The notes under the pieces are model-generated. The model did no database searches, was not told the DNA's origin, and saw only the letters and a program-made list of their open reading frames with translations. Shown in pieces: positions 15,037 through 24,077 of a stretch of DNA of 32,131 nt. Numbering within the stretch: the first letter of the stretch is position 1; every line of letters starts with the position of its first letter. Both the position numbers and the translations under genes were made by a program. Source of the DNA: an uncultured Luminiphilus sp. (GTDB lineage: Bacteria > Pseudomonadota > Gammaproteobacteria > Pseudomonadales > Halieaceae). The stretch lies in contig CALKEI010000103.1 in the NCBI GenBank assembly GCA_938085095.1, forward strand, positions 1 through 32,131, written 5' to 3'.

Positions 15037-15957
15037 GTGTTGTGGGCAAGAGACGCTGACTACCTCGATGCGAAGCCGGTCGCAGCAGGGCGGCTTGATC
15101 ACAATGGCGCTGTAGGCGGGAGACCCTTCAGGTTCTTAATCTGGTGTCTGCTTGCGCTCACGCTGAGCGGCTGCTCGGCCACGCAGTTCATCTATAACCG
15201 CGTCGATATTTTGGTTCGCTGGTATCTCGATGACTATGTTTCACTGGATCGTGAGCAGCAGGCGCGCTTTGATGATCGCTTTGATTTGCTTATTGAATGG
15301 CATCGTCGCGAGGAGCTTCCCGTGTATGGGGTGCTGCTGGATGACGCGTTAACCATTCTCGATGATGACGTTCCTCTGCCGGCCACCCGACGCATGGCGG
15401 ATCAAATCGAAGCTGCGGCGATTCGTTTTCAGGATCAGTTTTTAGCGCTGTTACTGAGTACCGGAGAGGATCTGAGCCCCGAGCAGCGCGAGGCCTTTGT
15501 TGAGGCATTGATGGTCAAACAGGAGGAGTTCGAGGCCGACCGTCTCGAGCGCAGCGACGAAGACTATCGCGCCGACCTTGAGAAGCGTTTCGACGACCAG
15601 CTGAGTCGTTACCTTGGCCCGATGACGGCCTCGCAGACGGATCGCATTACCACCGGAGTGGCAGAAATGACCCGATTGGATCGTTTCTGGTTGGAGGACC
15701 GGCGAGTATGGATAGTAGCGCTCTCAGATATTTTGTTGGCCGCCGAGCCCAATTGGCCGGATCAGGTGCTGACTCTCATTGCCGGGCGCGATGATGCGCT
15801 GCTTCCTGCCTACAAAGAGGGCATCGACCATAACGGCGAGGTGATTCTGCAGTTATCCAGAGATATTTTGAGAGCCCGGACGGACAAACAGGATCGAAAG
15901 TTGCGGGGTCGATTAGTCTCCCTGCGCGACGACCTGACCGCACTTGCTGCGCAGTAA
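15037..15957 (+). CDS. DUF6279-like lipoprotein of unknown function
   Basis: The C-terminal 270 residues are well defined: a lipobox FRFLIWCLLALTLSGCS, with the Cys at codon 15172-15174, then a mostly helical, highly charged protein (FIYNRVDILVRWYLDDYVSLD, many Asp/Glu/Arg). This matches the DUF6279 lipoproteins of gammaproteobacteria. The function is unknown. The start is uncertain: no ATG exists between leuA and the lipobox. GTG at 15037 is used here; TTG 15040 or GTG 15013 are alternatives. GGCGGGAGA at 15116-15124 looks like a ribosome binding site just before the hydrophobic stretch but has no normal start codon behind it. It converges on ilvD. Confidence 0.75.
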   Translation: MLWARDADYLDAKPVAAGRLDHNGAVGGRPFRFLIWCLLALTLSGCSATQFIYNRVDILVRWYLDDYVSLDREQQARFDDRFDLLIEWHRREELPVYGVLLDDALTILDDDVPLPATRRMADQIEAAAIRFQDQFLALLLSTGEDLSPEQREAFVEALMVKQEEFEADRLERSDEDYRADLEKRFDDQLSRYLGPMTASQTDRITTGVAEMTRLDRFWLEDRRVWIVALSDILLAAEPNWPDQVLTLIAGRDDALLPAYKEGIDHNGEVILQLSRDILRARTDKQDRKLRGRLVSLRDDLTALAAQ

Positions 15958-15966
15958 CGCTCTGTT

Positions 15967-17811
15967 TTAGCCCTCTATCAGCGACTGGTCGCGGATGGCA
16001 CCTTTGTCGGCACTGGTGACCATGCTGGCGTAGACCTTGAGCGCTGTTGACACCTGGCGAGGGCGATCTGCGTCGGGTTTCCAGGCGCGCGGGCGCTGGT
16101 TCATCGCATCTCGCCGGCTCGCCAACGTGGCGTCATCGACCAACACGTTGATGGTTCTGGCGGGAATATCAATTTCAATCGGGTCACCGGGTTCGATTAG
16201 CCCGATTGCCCCACCTGCCGCAGCTTCGGGTGAAACATGTCCAATCGATAATCCTGAAGTGCCGCCGGAAAAGCGGCCATCAGTGATGAGCGCACAGGCG
16301 CTCCCGAGGCCTTTAGATTTCAGGTAGCTGGTGGGGTAAAGCATTTCTTGCATACCCGGACCACCGCGAGGCCCTTCATAGCGAACAATCACTACGTCAC
16401 CGGCCGTCACGCGGTCTTCTAAAATATCAGCGACAGCCGCTTCCTGACTGTCACAGATATGTGCGGGGCCCGTGAAGCGGAGCGATGCATCGTCGACCCC
16501 GGCAGTTTTGACCACACATCCCAGTTCGGCAATGTTGCCGAACAGGACCGCCAGTCCACCCTCCTGAGAGTAGGCATGAGCCATTTCCCGGATGCAGCCG
16601 CCCTCTCGGTCGGTATCGAGGCTGGGCCATCTGAGGTCTTGACTAAATGCTTGCTGAGTCGGGATGCCGGCGGGCCCTGCCGCGTAGAGCGTGCGAACAT
16701 CTTCGTCATTGGTTTGTATGATGTCCCACTGGGCCAGCGCTTCACCCAGGCTGGCAGTGTGGACGGTTGGGCAGTCGAGGTGTAGCAAGTTACCCCGCTC
16801 AAGCTCACCCAAAATGGCCATCACGCCGCCGGCGCGATGCACGTCTTCCATGTGGTAGAGCGGCGTGCTCGGTGCGACTTTGCACAATTGAGGAATCTTG
16901 CGTGACAGGGTATCAATTGCGGCCAGATCGAAGTCCACGCCGGCTTCTTGCGCTGCGGCCAGCAAGTGCAAAATCGTATTGGTCGAGCCACCCATGGCAA
17001 TATCGAGACTCATCGCATTTTCAAAAGCCCGCCGGCTGGCGATTACCCTAGGTAATGCGGTGTCGTCGTCTTGCTCATACCAACGTCGGGCCAGATCGAC
17101 GATCACCCTGCCGGCTCTTAAAAAGAGCTGCTCGCGATCGGCATGAGTCGCCAGTAAGGAACCATTGCCCGGCAGGCTGAGCCCCAGCGCTTCTGTCAGG
17201 CAATTCATTGAATTGGCCGTAAACATGCCTGAGCAGGAGCCGCAGGTAGGGCAGGCGGAGCGTTCGTAGGCATCCACCGTAGCGTCATCGGCACTGGAAT
17301 CTGCCGCGATAACCATGGCATCGACAAGATCCAGCTTGTGCTCAGATAGCGCCGTTTTGCCAGCCTCCATGGGTCCGCCAGAGACAAAGACCACCGGGAT
17401 ATTGAGCCGCATGGCGGCGTTCAGCATGCCGGGAGTGATTTTGTCGCAGTTGGAGATACACACCATGGCATCTGCACAGTGGGCGTTGACCATGTACTCC
17501 ACAGAATCTGCAATCAGATCTCGCGAGGGCAGGCTGTACAGCATGCCGTCATGGCCCATGGCAATGCCATCGTCGACCGCGATGGTATTGAACTCTTTGG
17601 CGACACCTCCTGCCGCTTCAATCTCGCGAGCGACGAGTTGGCCCAGATCTTTCAGATGGACATGTCCCGGCACGAATTGAGTGAACGAATTCACCACGGC
17701 AATGATGGGCTTTTCGAAGTCCTCGTCCTGCATGCCGGTAGCGCGCCAAAGCGCCCGCGCGCCCGCCATATTGCGTCCGGCGGTTGAAGTGCGGGATCGA
17801 TATTGAGGCAT
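15967..17811 (-). CDS. ilvD: Dihydroxy-acid dehydratase
   Basis: IlvD dehydrates 2,3-dihydroxy-acids to 2-oxo acids, the step before the transaminase in valine and isoleucine synthesis and the source of the LeuA substrate. The 614-residue product matches the E. coli enzyme in length. Iron-sulfur and metal residues are visible: D81 in [13 protein letters not shown]122 and K124 in [10 protein letters not shown], and the cysteines 187, 190 and 193 in [18 protein letters not shown]. The C-terminal [16 protein letters not shown] is intact. Start is the ATG at 17811 ([10 protein letters not shown]). It has its own transcription unit, pointing toward the lipoprotein gene, ten bases from its stop. 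Confidence 0.98.
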   Translation of the reverse strand: MPQYRSRTSTAGRNMAGARALWRATGMQDEDFEKPIIAVVNSFTQFVPGHVHLKDLGQLVAREIEAAGGVAKEFNTIAVDDGIAMGHDGMLYSLPSRDLIADSVEYMVNAHCADAMVCISNCDKITPGMLNAAMRLNIPVVFVSGGPMEAGKTALSEHKLDLVDAMVIAADSSADDATVDAYERSACPTCGSCSGMFTANSMNCLTEALGLSLPGNGSLLATHADREQLFLRAGRVIVDLARRWYEQDDDTALPRVIASRRAFENAMSLDIAMGGSTNTILHLLAAAQEAGVDFDLAAIDTLSRKIPQLCKVAPSTPLYHMEDVHRAGGVMAILGELERGNLLHLDCPTVHTASLGEALAQWDIIQTNDEDVRTLYAAGPAGIPTQQAFSQDLRWPSLDTDREGGCIREMAHAYSQEGGLAVLFGNIAELGCVVKTAGVDDASLRFTGPAHICDSQEAAVADILEDRVTAGDVVIVRYEGPRGGPGMQEMLYPTSYLKSKGLGSACALITDGRFSGGTSGLSIGHVSPEAAAGGAIGLIEPGDPIEIDIPARTINVLVDDATLASRRDAMNQRPRAWKPDADRPRQVSTALKVYASMVTSADKGAIRDQSLIEG

Positions 17812-17872
17812 CGAATTCTCCCAGTGGAGTGATAAAAAGGCTCGCTAGCTTAACACTGGCGCGTGATGAGGG

Positions 17873-19171
17873 TCAGACTGTCCGCCTCAGTACCGCGGCA
17901 TTGCGTTGCCAGTTGTACAGCCGCTGTTTTTCGACCGGTAGCGCCTCTAGCGTGGCCGGCTCGAAGCCTTGCTCGAGAAACCAATGGGTGCTTTGCGTGG
18001 TTAGCGCAAAGACATGTGTCAACGACAGCTTGCTCGCCTGATCGAGCAGCTCAGACAGAAGCTGCTCAGCCCGTCCTGCCCCACGATAGTCGGGGTGCGT
18101 TGCCACGCAGGCAATTTCACCGATTTTTTCAGCGGTATAGGGGTACAACGCGGCGCATGCGATCACGCGCCCGTCCCGCTCTAAGATCAAGAAACGGGAG
18201 ATTTCTTCTTCAAGCCTTTCCCGCGAGCGTTTGACCAGTGCGCCATCCTCTTCCAGCGGTCGAATGAGCTCAAAAATACTCGCGATGTCCTCAATTTCCG
18301 CGGCTCTGGCCTGCTCGTAAGGGTTCTGTGCGATGAGCGTACCGGAGCCGTCGTGGGTAAAAAGCTCTTCAAGCAGTGCTCCCTCACGTTCGTAGCTGAG
18401 CAAGTGGCTTCGCGCCACTCCGTTGGAGCAGGCGCGGCACGCGGTGTCGCGCAAGCGACGTTGCTCGTCATCGGCTATTTCCAGGGCTTGAGCCGAGGCA
18501 ACGGTGCATTGACGAATCAGGTCACCATCGCTGGCTTTAAGGCCCGGGTGACGGTCAAGAAAAATCAATTTGTCGGCGTTGATGGCGACGGCGACCGCTT
18601 CGGCGACCTCGCTGGCGCTAACGCTGAAAAGTTCGCCCGCAGGCGAATAGCCCAATGGGGAGAGCAGTGCAATGGCATCCTGATCCAGCATCGCGCGAAT
18701 GCCGTCACCGTCGATGCGCCGCACTGCACCGCTGTGTTGATAGTCGATACCGTCGCGGACCCCGATTGGGCGCGCTGTCACGACATTGCCGCCCAGCACT
18801 CTCAGTCGCGCATCTCTGAGCGGCGTGTTCGGCAGCCCCATCGACAGCAATTGCTCTAGTTGCACTCGCTTGCGCGCGGCCGTCTCACTCGCAATGGCGA
18901 GGGTCGCGTCGTCGGTGATCCGGATCCCGGCATGGAACTGCGCGGACTGATCGGCGCAGAGCGCCGCGTCAATCGCCGTTCGGGTCGCGTGCACGAGCAC
19001 CAGTCTGACTCCGAGGGAGTGGAGCAGTGCCAGATCGTGGACTAGCGTGACCAGACCGGCTGACTCGAGCGCCCCATTACCCAAATAGACGACGAACGTG
19101 CGTCCGCGGTGCGCCTTGATGTAAGGGCCCGTATGGCGAAACCAATCGATGTGGTGCTCGGTGGTGGTCAT
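17873..19171 (-). CDS. argA: Amino-acid N-acetyltransferase (N-acetylglutamate synthase)
   Basis: ArgA acetylates glutamate, the first step of arginine synthesis, and is normally inhibited by arginine. The 432-residue protein has an N-terminal amino-acid-kinase-like domain (about 20-280, RGRTFVVYLGNGAL, LLHSLGVRLVLV) and a C-terminal GNAT domain (about 290-420) with the acetyl-CoA loop HPDYRGAGRAEQLL (R363-G-A-G366). This two-domain plan and length are those of gammaproteobacterial ArgA. An odd point is the loop after strand 2: HATRTAID replaces the usual HGxRPQI(D/E), so the conserved Gly, Pro and Gln are lost. It lies 61 bases upstream of ilvD on the same strand. Confidence 0.95.
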   Translation of the reverse strand: MTTTEHHIDWFRHTGPYIKAHRGRTFVVYLGNGALESAGLVTLVHDLALLHSLGVRLVLVHATRTAIDAALCADQSAQFHAGIRITDDATLAIASETAARKRVQLEQLLSMGLPNTPLRDARLRVLGGNVVTARPIGVRDGIDYQHSGAVRRIDGDGIRAMLDQDAIALLSPLGYSPAGELFSVSASEVAEAVAVAINADKLIFLDRHPGLKASDGDLIRQCTVASAQALEIADDEQRRLRDTACRACSNGVARSHLLSYEREGALLEELFTHDGSGTLIAQNPYEQARAAEIEDIASIFELIRPLEEDGALVKRSRERLEEEISRFLILERDGRVIACAALYPYTAEKIGEIACVATHPDYRGAGRAEQLLSELLDQASKLSLTHVFALTTQSTHWFLEQGFEPATLEALPVEKQRLYNWQRNAAVLRRTV

Positions 19172-19356
19172 GATGTCATTTTGCGTCGATGTTGGGTGGC
19201 GTTACAGGGTTAGCTTTTCAGGGAGGCGAATCCTACCCGAGTCTTTGTTGTGGGAGAAAGGGTAAAAATCGCGGTGTCGCCCATCGATAACAGCGGTGGC
19301 AGGGTGGGCGGCTTGCCGATAGGCTAGATCAACCCCCTGACGGAGCGCTCCGACGA
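19172..19356. promoter_or_regulatory. Divergent argA-glnE intergenic region
   Basis: This 185-base gap must carry the promoters for argA (leftward) and glnE (rightward), but I see no strong -10/-35 pair. It contains CGGAGCGCTCCG at 19341-19352, a perfect 12-bp palindrome that includes the GGAG before the glnE start. Confidence 0.35.
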
Positions 19357-22239
19357 ATGCTTCAGGACCCGGACAGACCTCCGTGGATGGAGGACAGTCT
19401 TCGCCATGCCAGTGCACGCTTAGTCACGAAGATCGGCGATGTCGACTATGCAGCCCTTACCGAGGCTGTCCAGACAGTGGATCAATGGCAAACATTTCAG
19501 GAGCTCATGGCCTGCAGCGACTTTTTTGTCGAGCAGGTTGCTCGTCAGCATGCGTGGCTGCGGAGCGCGCTCACCGGCGGTGGATTATTGGACTCGAGAC
19601 CGCGGCGGCCCGAAGACTGGGACAGCGCACTGGCCGCGCTCCTGCCGCCCGGCCAACGGGAGGCAGAGTGCCTCGCTGCGCTACGTATTTTCCGGCATCG
19701 CGAGATGCTTCGAATGCTTTGGCGTGACAAAGCCCGGCTCGCTTCGGTTGAGGAGGCTTTTGGTGAGCTCAGCCAGCTTGCGGACTGCTGCATTCGTGCT
19801 GCGGTGCGCATCGCTGAGATCACTCTTGAGGACAAATATGGCACTCCCGTGGGCGAGGAAAGCGGCCAGCCCCAGTCACTGGTGGTACTGGCTATGGGCA
19901 AGCTGGGCGGCAATGAGCTGAATTTTTCCTCGGATGTGGATCTTATCTTTGCTTACCCGGAGAGTGGTGCGACCCGGGGAGGGCGCCAACAGCTCGATAA
20001 CCAATCTTATTTCACCCGTCAGGGTCAGATAGTGATTCGTTTGTTAGACGCGGTGACTGAAGACGGGTTTGCCTTCAGAGTGGATATGCGGTTGCGACCA
20101 TACGGCGATAGCGGCGCGTTGGTGGGGGCATACAGTGCGCTGGAGGTTTATTACCAGGAGCAGGGCAGGGAGTGGGAGCGCTACGCCATGATTAAGGCGC
20201 GACCTATCACGGGTTCGCCAGAGGCCCGTGAATCCCTCATGGCCATGCTGGGCCCTTTTGTGTATCGCCGCTACACCGACTTTTCAGTGATCTCGGCGCT
20301 GCGGGAAATGAAGCGCATGATGCGCGCAGAGGTGGCGCGGCTGGGTATCGACGATGACTTGAAGCGTGGCGCCGGAGGAATCCGCGAAATCGAGTTTATT
20401 GCCCAGAGCCTGCAGTTGATACATGGCGGCCGGATCCCCGAGATCCGTTGTCGATCACTGTTGGAGACACTGCAGGTGCTGACCGAGGCCGACGTTTTGT
20501 CGAGTCCGGAGTCAGATCGTCTGACAGCGCACTATCGGCTCGAGCGACGAGTGGAGCACGCGCTGCAGGCAATGCAGGATAAACAGACACAATCCCTGCC
20601 GCAGGCCTCTCTGCAGAGGGCGCAGCTGGCGCAGCTATCCGGCTTCGCCGATTGGCAGACCCTCGACGCCCATCTGTCGGAAGCGCGCCGTGAGGTCGAT
20701 GGGTTATTTAACGATTTGATTGCCGAGCCCGCGACTGCGGTAACAACCGATGAGGCTGATAGGCCATCCGGTCTGCCGTTTGCGGCGCTGAATGAAGAGA
20801 CGCTTGCCGAGATGGGGTATCAGCAAGCCAAACAAAGCTGGTCAGCGTTAGCACTATTTCTCGGCAGCGCTTGGGTGGCGGCGTTGCAGCCAGAGGGGCG
20901 CCGGCGGCTGGAGGCTTTTCTGCCTCTGCTGTGTGAAACGGCGGCAGGCGAGGCGGATCCAGATCGGGCCCTCACAAGCAGTCTTCCCTTCGTGCAGGCG
21001 GTCTGTCGCCGCAGTGCTTATTTGGTCCTTTTACAAGAGAACCCTCGGGCGCTGGGGCATTTGGTCTCTTTGGTTGCAGCGAGTATCTGGGTCGCTGAAC
21101 GCCTCGCGGCACGCCCAGAGCTGGTCGACGAGTTGCTCCACGAAACAACGCTCTATAGCGCCCCCAGCCGTGACGAGCTGCACGCGTTGGTGAGGCAGCA
21201 ACTGCTTCGCATACCCGAGGAAGACCTCGAGGCACAAATGAGCGCGCTGAGCCGCATCAAAGACGGGGTCGTCTTGCGTGTGGCGGCCAGCGAGCTCACT
21301 GGGACACTGCCGATCATGAAGGTGAGCGACAACCTCACCTTTCTTGCCGAAGTGATGATCGAGCAGGCCGTGGCCCTTGCCCGGGCTGAGCTCATACAGC
21401 GCTACGGTGAACCCCAGTCAGAACAGGCCGGATTCGCGGTGATAGCGTACGGTAAGCTCGGCGGGCTTGAGCTGAGTTACGGTTCGGATCTCGATCTGGT
21501 GTTCGTATTTGATGGTGCAAAGGGCAATACTGCCGGCCCCAAGATCATTGATAACACCCGGTTCTACATGCGACTGGCCCAGCGCGTGGTTCACGTTTTG
21601 TCTACGCAGACCTACTCGGGACGGCTCTATGAAGTTGATCTGCGGTTGCGGCCAGACGGTGATTCTGGCCTGGTGGCAACGTCCCTGCCCGCCCTGCGGC
21701 GGTATCAAATGGAATCCGCGTGGGTCTGGGAGCATCAGGCGCTGGTCCGAACGCGCGTGGTGGCGGGGGATGCGACGCTGAAGGCCTCGCTGGAGAGAAT
21801 GCGCCGCGAGGTATTGGCTTTACCTCGGGAGGGGAAAGACCTTGCCTCAGCGGTCTGCGCGATGCGCCAGAAAATGCGCACAGAGCACAGCACCCCAGTG
21901 CGCGATCGCGATTACTTTGATCTCAAGCGCGATCCGGGTGGTATTGTGGATATCGAATTTGTGGTGCAATACCTCGTGCTGAAGCACGCCAGTGAGCACG
22001 CTGAGCTTACCCGGTGGTCTGATGTCATTCGACTACTCGAAGGACTGGATCAGGCCGGACTGGTAGCGACCGAGGATGCCTCGGTACTTTCTCAGGCATA
22101 TTTGTCCTATCGTGGCGCGATCCATTCGCTCGCGCTGCAGGGCCGCGAGGCTGAAATCACTGCGAAGGACTATGAAGCGTTGCGCGAGCAGGTGAAAGGC
22201 ATTACCGACACATTATTACCCGGGCTGCAGTCAGGGTAG
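19357..22239 (+). CDS. glnE: Bifunctional glutamine synthetase adenylyltransferase/deadenylase
   Basis: GlnE adds and removes AMP on glutamine synthetase in response to the PII protein and glutamine, so it tunes ammonia assimilation. The 960-residue product has the expected two nucleotidyltransferase domains. The N-terminal deadenylase carries KLGGNELNFSSDVDLIF (D193, D195) and the C-terminal adenylyltransferase carries KLGGLELSYGSDLDLVF (D711, D713). Each is followed by the helical block with RMRPYG/RLRPDGDSG and the GGIREIEF or GGIVDIEF motif. Length agrees with E. coli GlnE (946). The ATG at 19357 has GGAG at 19342-19345, rather far and inside a palindrome. ilvE follows after 64 bases. Confidence 0.97.
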   Translation: MLQDPDRPPWMEDSLRHASARLVTKIGDVDYAALTEAVQTVDQWQTFQELMACSDFFVEQVARQHAWLRSALTGGGLLDSRPRRPEDWDSALAALLPPGQREAECLAALRIFRHREMLRMLWRDKARLASVEEAFGELSQLADCCIRAAVRIAEITLEDKYGTPVGEESGQPQSLVVLAMGKLGGNELNFSSDVDLIFAYPESGATRGGRQQLDNQSYFTRQGQIVIRLLDAVTEDGFAFRVDMRLRPYGDSGALVGAYSALEVYYQEQGREWERYAMIKARPITGSPEARESLMAMLGPFVYRRYTDFSVISALREMKRMMRAEVARLGIDDDLKRGAGGIREIEFIAQSLQLIHGGRIPEIRCRSLLETLQVLTEADVLSSPESDRLTAHYRLERRVEHALQAMQDKQTQSLPQASLQRAQLAQLSGFADWQTLDAHLSEARREVDGLFNDLIAEPATAVTTDEADRPSGLPFAALNEETLAEMGYQQAKQSWSALALFLGSAWVAALQPEGRRRLEAFLPLLCETAAGEADPDRALTSSLPFVQAVCRRSAYLVLLQENPRALGHLVSLVAASIWVAERLAARPELVDELLHETTLYSAPSRDELHALVRQQLLRIPEEDLEAQMSALSRIKDGVVLRVAASELTGTLPIMKVSDNLTFLAEVMIEQAVALARAELIQRYGEPQSEQAGFAVIAYGKLGGLELSYGSDLDLVFVFDGAKGNTAGPKIIDNTRFYMRLAQRVVHVLSTQTYSGRLYEVDLRLRPDGDSGLVATSLPALRRYQMESAWVWEHQALVRTRVVAGDATLKASLERMRREVLALPREGKDLASAVCAMRQKMRTEHSTPVRDRDYFDLKRDPGGIVDIEFVVQYLVLKHASEHAELTRWSDVIRLLEGLDQAGLVATEDASVLSQAYLSYRGAIHSLALQGREAEITAKDYEALREQVKGITDTLLPGLQSG

Positions 22240-22303
22240 AATCCGCTACCGGTAAGATGGCAGTCAGCGCTGCCTCAGAAAGCTGAAACAGAAGGGAAAC
22301 AAC

Positions 22304-23230
22304 ATGGACCTCTCACAACTCACCGGCCACATCTGGCTCGATGGCGAAATGGTGCCCTGGCAGGAGGCGCGGGTTCATGTGCTGACCCACACGTTTCACT
22401 ACGGGCTCGGCGTATTCGAGGGTGTGCGTGCGTACAAAACGTCCGACGGCACATCGATTTTCCGGCTCAAGGAACACACTGATCGTTTGTTTCGATCAGC
22501 GCATATTCTGCGGATGGATATGCCCTTCGACAAAGAAACCCTGAACGCCGCCCAGCGCGCAGTAGTCAGGGAGAACGGGCTTGAAGAGGCCTACATTCGG
22601 CCCATGTGCTTCCTTGGCTCGGAGGGAATGGGTTTACGCGCCGATAATCTCAAGACCCATGTCATGGTGGCATCTTGGGCGTGGCCGTCTTACATGGATC
22701 CGGAAGCGAGAGATCGTGGCATTCGCATTGCAACGTCGAGCTACACGCGACACCACGTCAACATCACCATGTGCAAGGCCAAGGCCAACGGGAATTACAT
22801 CAATTCCATCCTCGCACTCAGAGAGGCCATGGACGCTGGATTCGAAGAAGCGCTATTGCTCGATAACGAGGGCTACGTGGCTGAAGGCAGCGGGGAAAAC
22901 TTTTTTTTCGTGCGCGATGGTGTGCTGTACACGCCCGAGCTCACCTCCTGTTTGGAAGGGATCACTCGCGATAGCATTCTGCGCATTGCCGCAGACCTAG
23001 GGCTCACCGTGAAAGAAAAGCGCATTACTCGCGATGAAGTCTATGTGGCGGATGAAGCCTTCTTTACCGGCACCGCGGCGGAGGTCGTGCCCATTCGCGA
23101 ACTCGATCACCGAGTGATCGGCAGCGGTGCGCGTGGCCCTATCACTGAAAAACTTCAGGCTATTTACTTCGACGCGGTCCGCGGCGCGCAACCGGACTAC
23201 GCGGAGTGGCTGGCGCCGGTCGCTGACTGA
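22304..23230 (+). CDS. ilvE: Branched-chain amino-acid aminotransferase
   Basis: IlvE carries out the final transamination to leucine, isoleucine and valine, using PLP. The 308-residue product is a fold-type IV enzyme: THTFHYGLGVFEGVRAY (28-44), R99 in AYIRPMCF, the PLP lysine K160 in CKAKANGNYINS, and EGSGENFFFV with TGTAAEVVPI near the phosphate-binding end. AAGGGAAACAAC before the ATG gives the ribosome binding site. The pair glnE-ilvE at the edge of a surface glycan locus is also seen in Pseudomonas as I recall. Together with leuA and ilvD, three branched-chain steps lie within 10 kb but in separate units. Confidence 0.97.
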   Translation: MDLSQLTGHIWLDGEMVPWQEARVHVLTHTFHYGLGVFEGVRAYKTSDGTSIFRLKEHTDRLFRSAHILRMDMPFDKETLNAAQRAVVRENGLEEAYIRPMCFLGSEGMGLRADNLKTHVMVASWAWPSYMDPEARDRGIRIATSSYTRHHVNITMCKAKANGNYINSILALREAMDAGFEEALLLDNEGYVAEGSGENFFFVRDGVLYTPELTSCLEGITRDSILRIAADLGLTVKEKRITRDEVYVADEAFFTGTAAEVVPIRELDHRVIGSGARGPITEKLQAIYFDAVRGAQPDYAEWLAPVAD

Positions 23231-23270
23231 TCAGCGCGCAGCCGGACGATCGGTAGAGGAGCGTCACGCA

Positions 23271-24077
23271 ATGGAAAGCCTCCCCAGCGGTATCCAGTAT
23301 CGACACTGGCCCGTTGAAGACGCCAAAGCCTGCGTACTGCTCGCCCATGGTCTGGCTGAGCATACGGGCCGTTATGAAAGGCTAGCAGCGCGTTTCAACG
23401 CATGCGGTGTGGCCGTGGTGGGCCCCGACCATATTGGTCACGGTGCTTCTCCGGGCGTCAGGGTCTACCTGAAGCATTTCGGCGACTATCTTGCGCCCCT
23501 TCAGATCCTGCGAAGCTACATCGGTAATTGGTACGAAGGTAAACCGGTATTCCTCCTTGGGCACAGCATGGGAGGGCTCATCAGTGCGCACTTGCTACTT
23601 GAATCGCAGGCTGCATTTCGGGGTGCGATGTTGTCTGGCCCGGCCTTTCATGCAGTGGATCCGGCGCCGGCGCCCATGATCTGGATCGGCAGAGTGCTTC
23701 GCCATTTACTGCCCAAGCTGGGCATGCTCGGACTCGATGCTAATGGCGTGAGCCGCGACCCTGCGGTGGTCGCTGATTATATTGCTGATCCGCTGGTTTA
23801 TAACGGCAAGATCACAACGGGGTTGGGCATGGCGTTGCTAGACGCGATGGAGGTCGCGATTGCCCGTGCCGGTGACATTACCCTGCCCGTATATATCGCC
23901 CACGGCGATGCCGATGTGATGGCCGGGCCTGAGGGATCACAGGCATTTTTTGATGCGCTGGGTTCGGAGGATAAAACGCTCGATTTCTGGCCAGGGCTTT
24001 ATCACGAGATTTTTAATGAGCCTGAGTCCGAAGAGGTTATGACCCGCTATGTGAGCTGGCTGCAGGCGCATTTGTGA
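23271..24077 (+). CDS. Alpha/beta hydrolase, monoacylglycerol lipase/lysophospholipase-like
   Basis: The 268-residue product is a serine hydrolase of the Hydrolase_4 (monoglyceride lipase/PldB-like) type: LLAHGLAEHTGRYERLA (oxyanion HG), PDHIGHGASPG, nucleophile S99 in GHSMGG, the acid in HGDADVMAGP (D213 or D215), and H245 in GLYHEIFNE. No signal peptide is seen, so it is cytoplasmic. The substrate is probably a lysophospholipid, monoacylglycerol or another ester (inference). The ATG at 23271 follows GAGGAGCG; an open frame extends upstream but runs into ilvE. Its stop overlaps the rmlD start (GTGA), which couples it to the rhamnose genes. Confidence 0.9.
   Translation: MESLPSGIQYRHWPVEDAKACVLLAHGLAEHTGRYERLAARFNACGVAVVGPDHIGHGASPGVRVYLKHFGDYLAPLQILRSYIGNWYEGKPVFLLGHSMGGLISAHLLLESQAAFRGAMLSGPAFHAVDPAPAPMIWIGRVLRHLLPKLGMLGLDANGVSRDPAVVADYIADPLVYNGKITTGLGMALLDAMEVAIARAGDITLPVYIAHGDADVMAGPEGSQAFFDALGSEDKTLDFWPGLYHEIFNEPESEEVMTRYVSWLQAHL

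Noticed and set aside
19202-19417. 71-codon minus-strand frame between argA and glnE
   Set aside because: It overlaps the glnE start antisense; no family, no convincing start and no ribosome binding site.
22259-22274. GGCAG/CTGCC hairpin after glnE as a terminator
   Set aside because: Only 5 bp with no T run, and ilvE follows closely; read-through is more likely.
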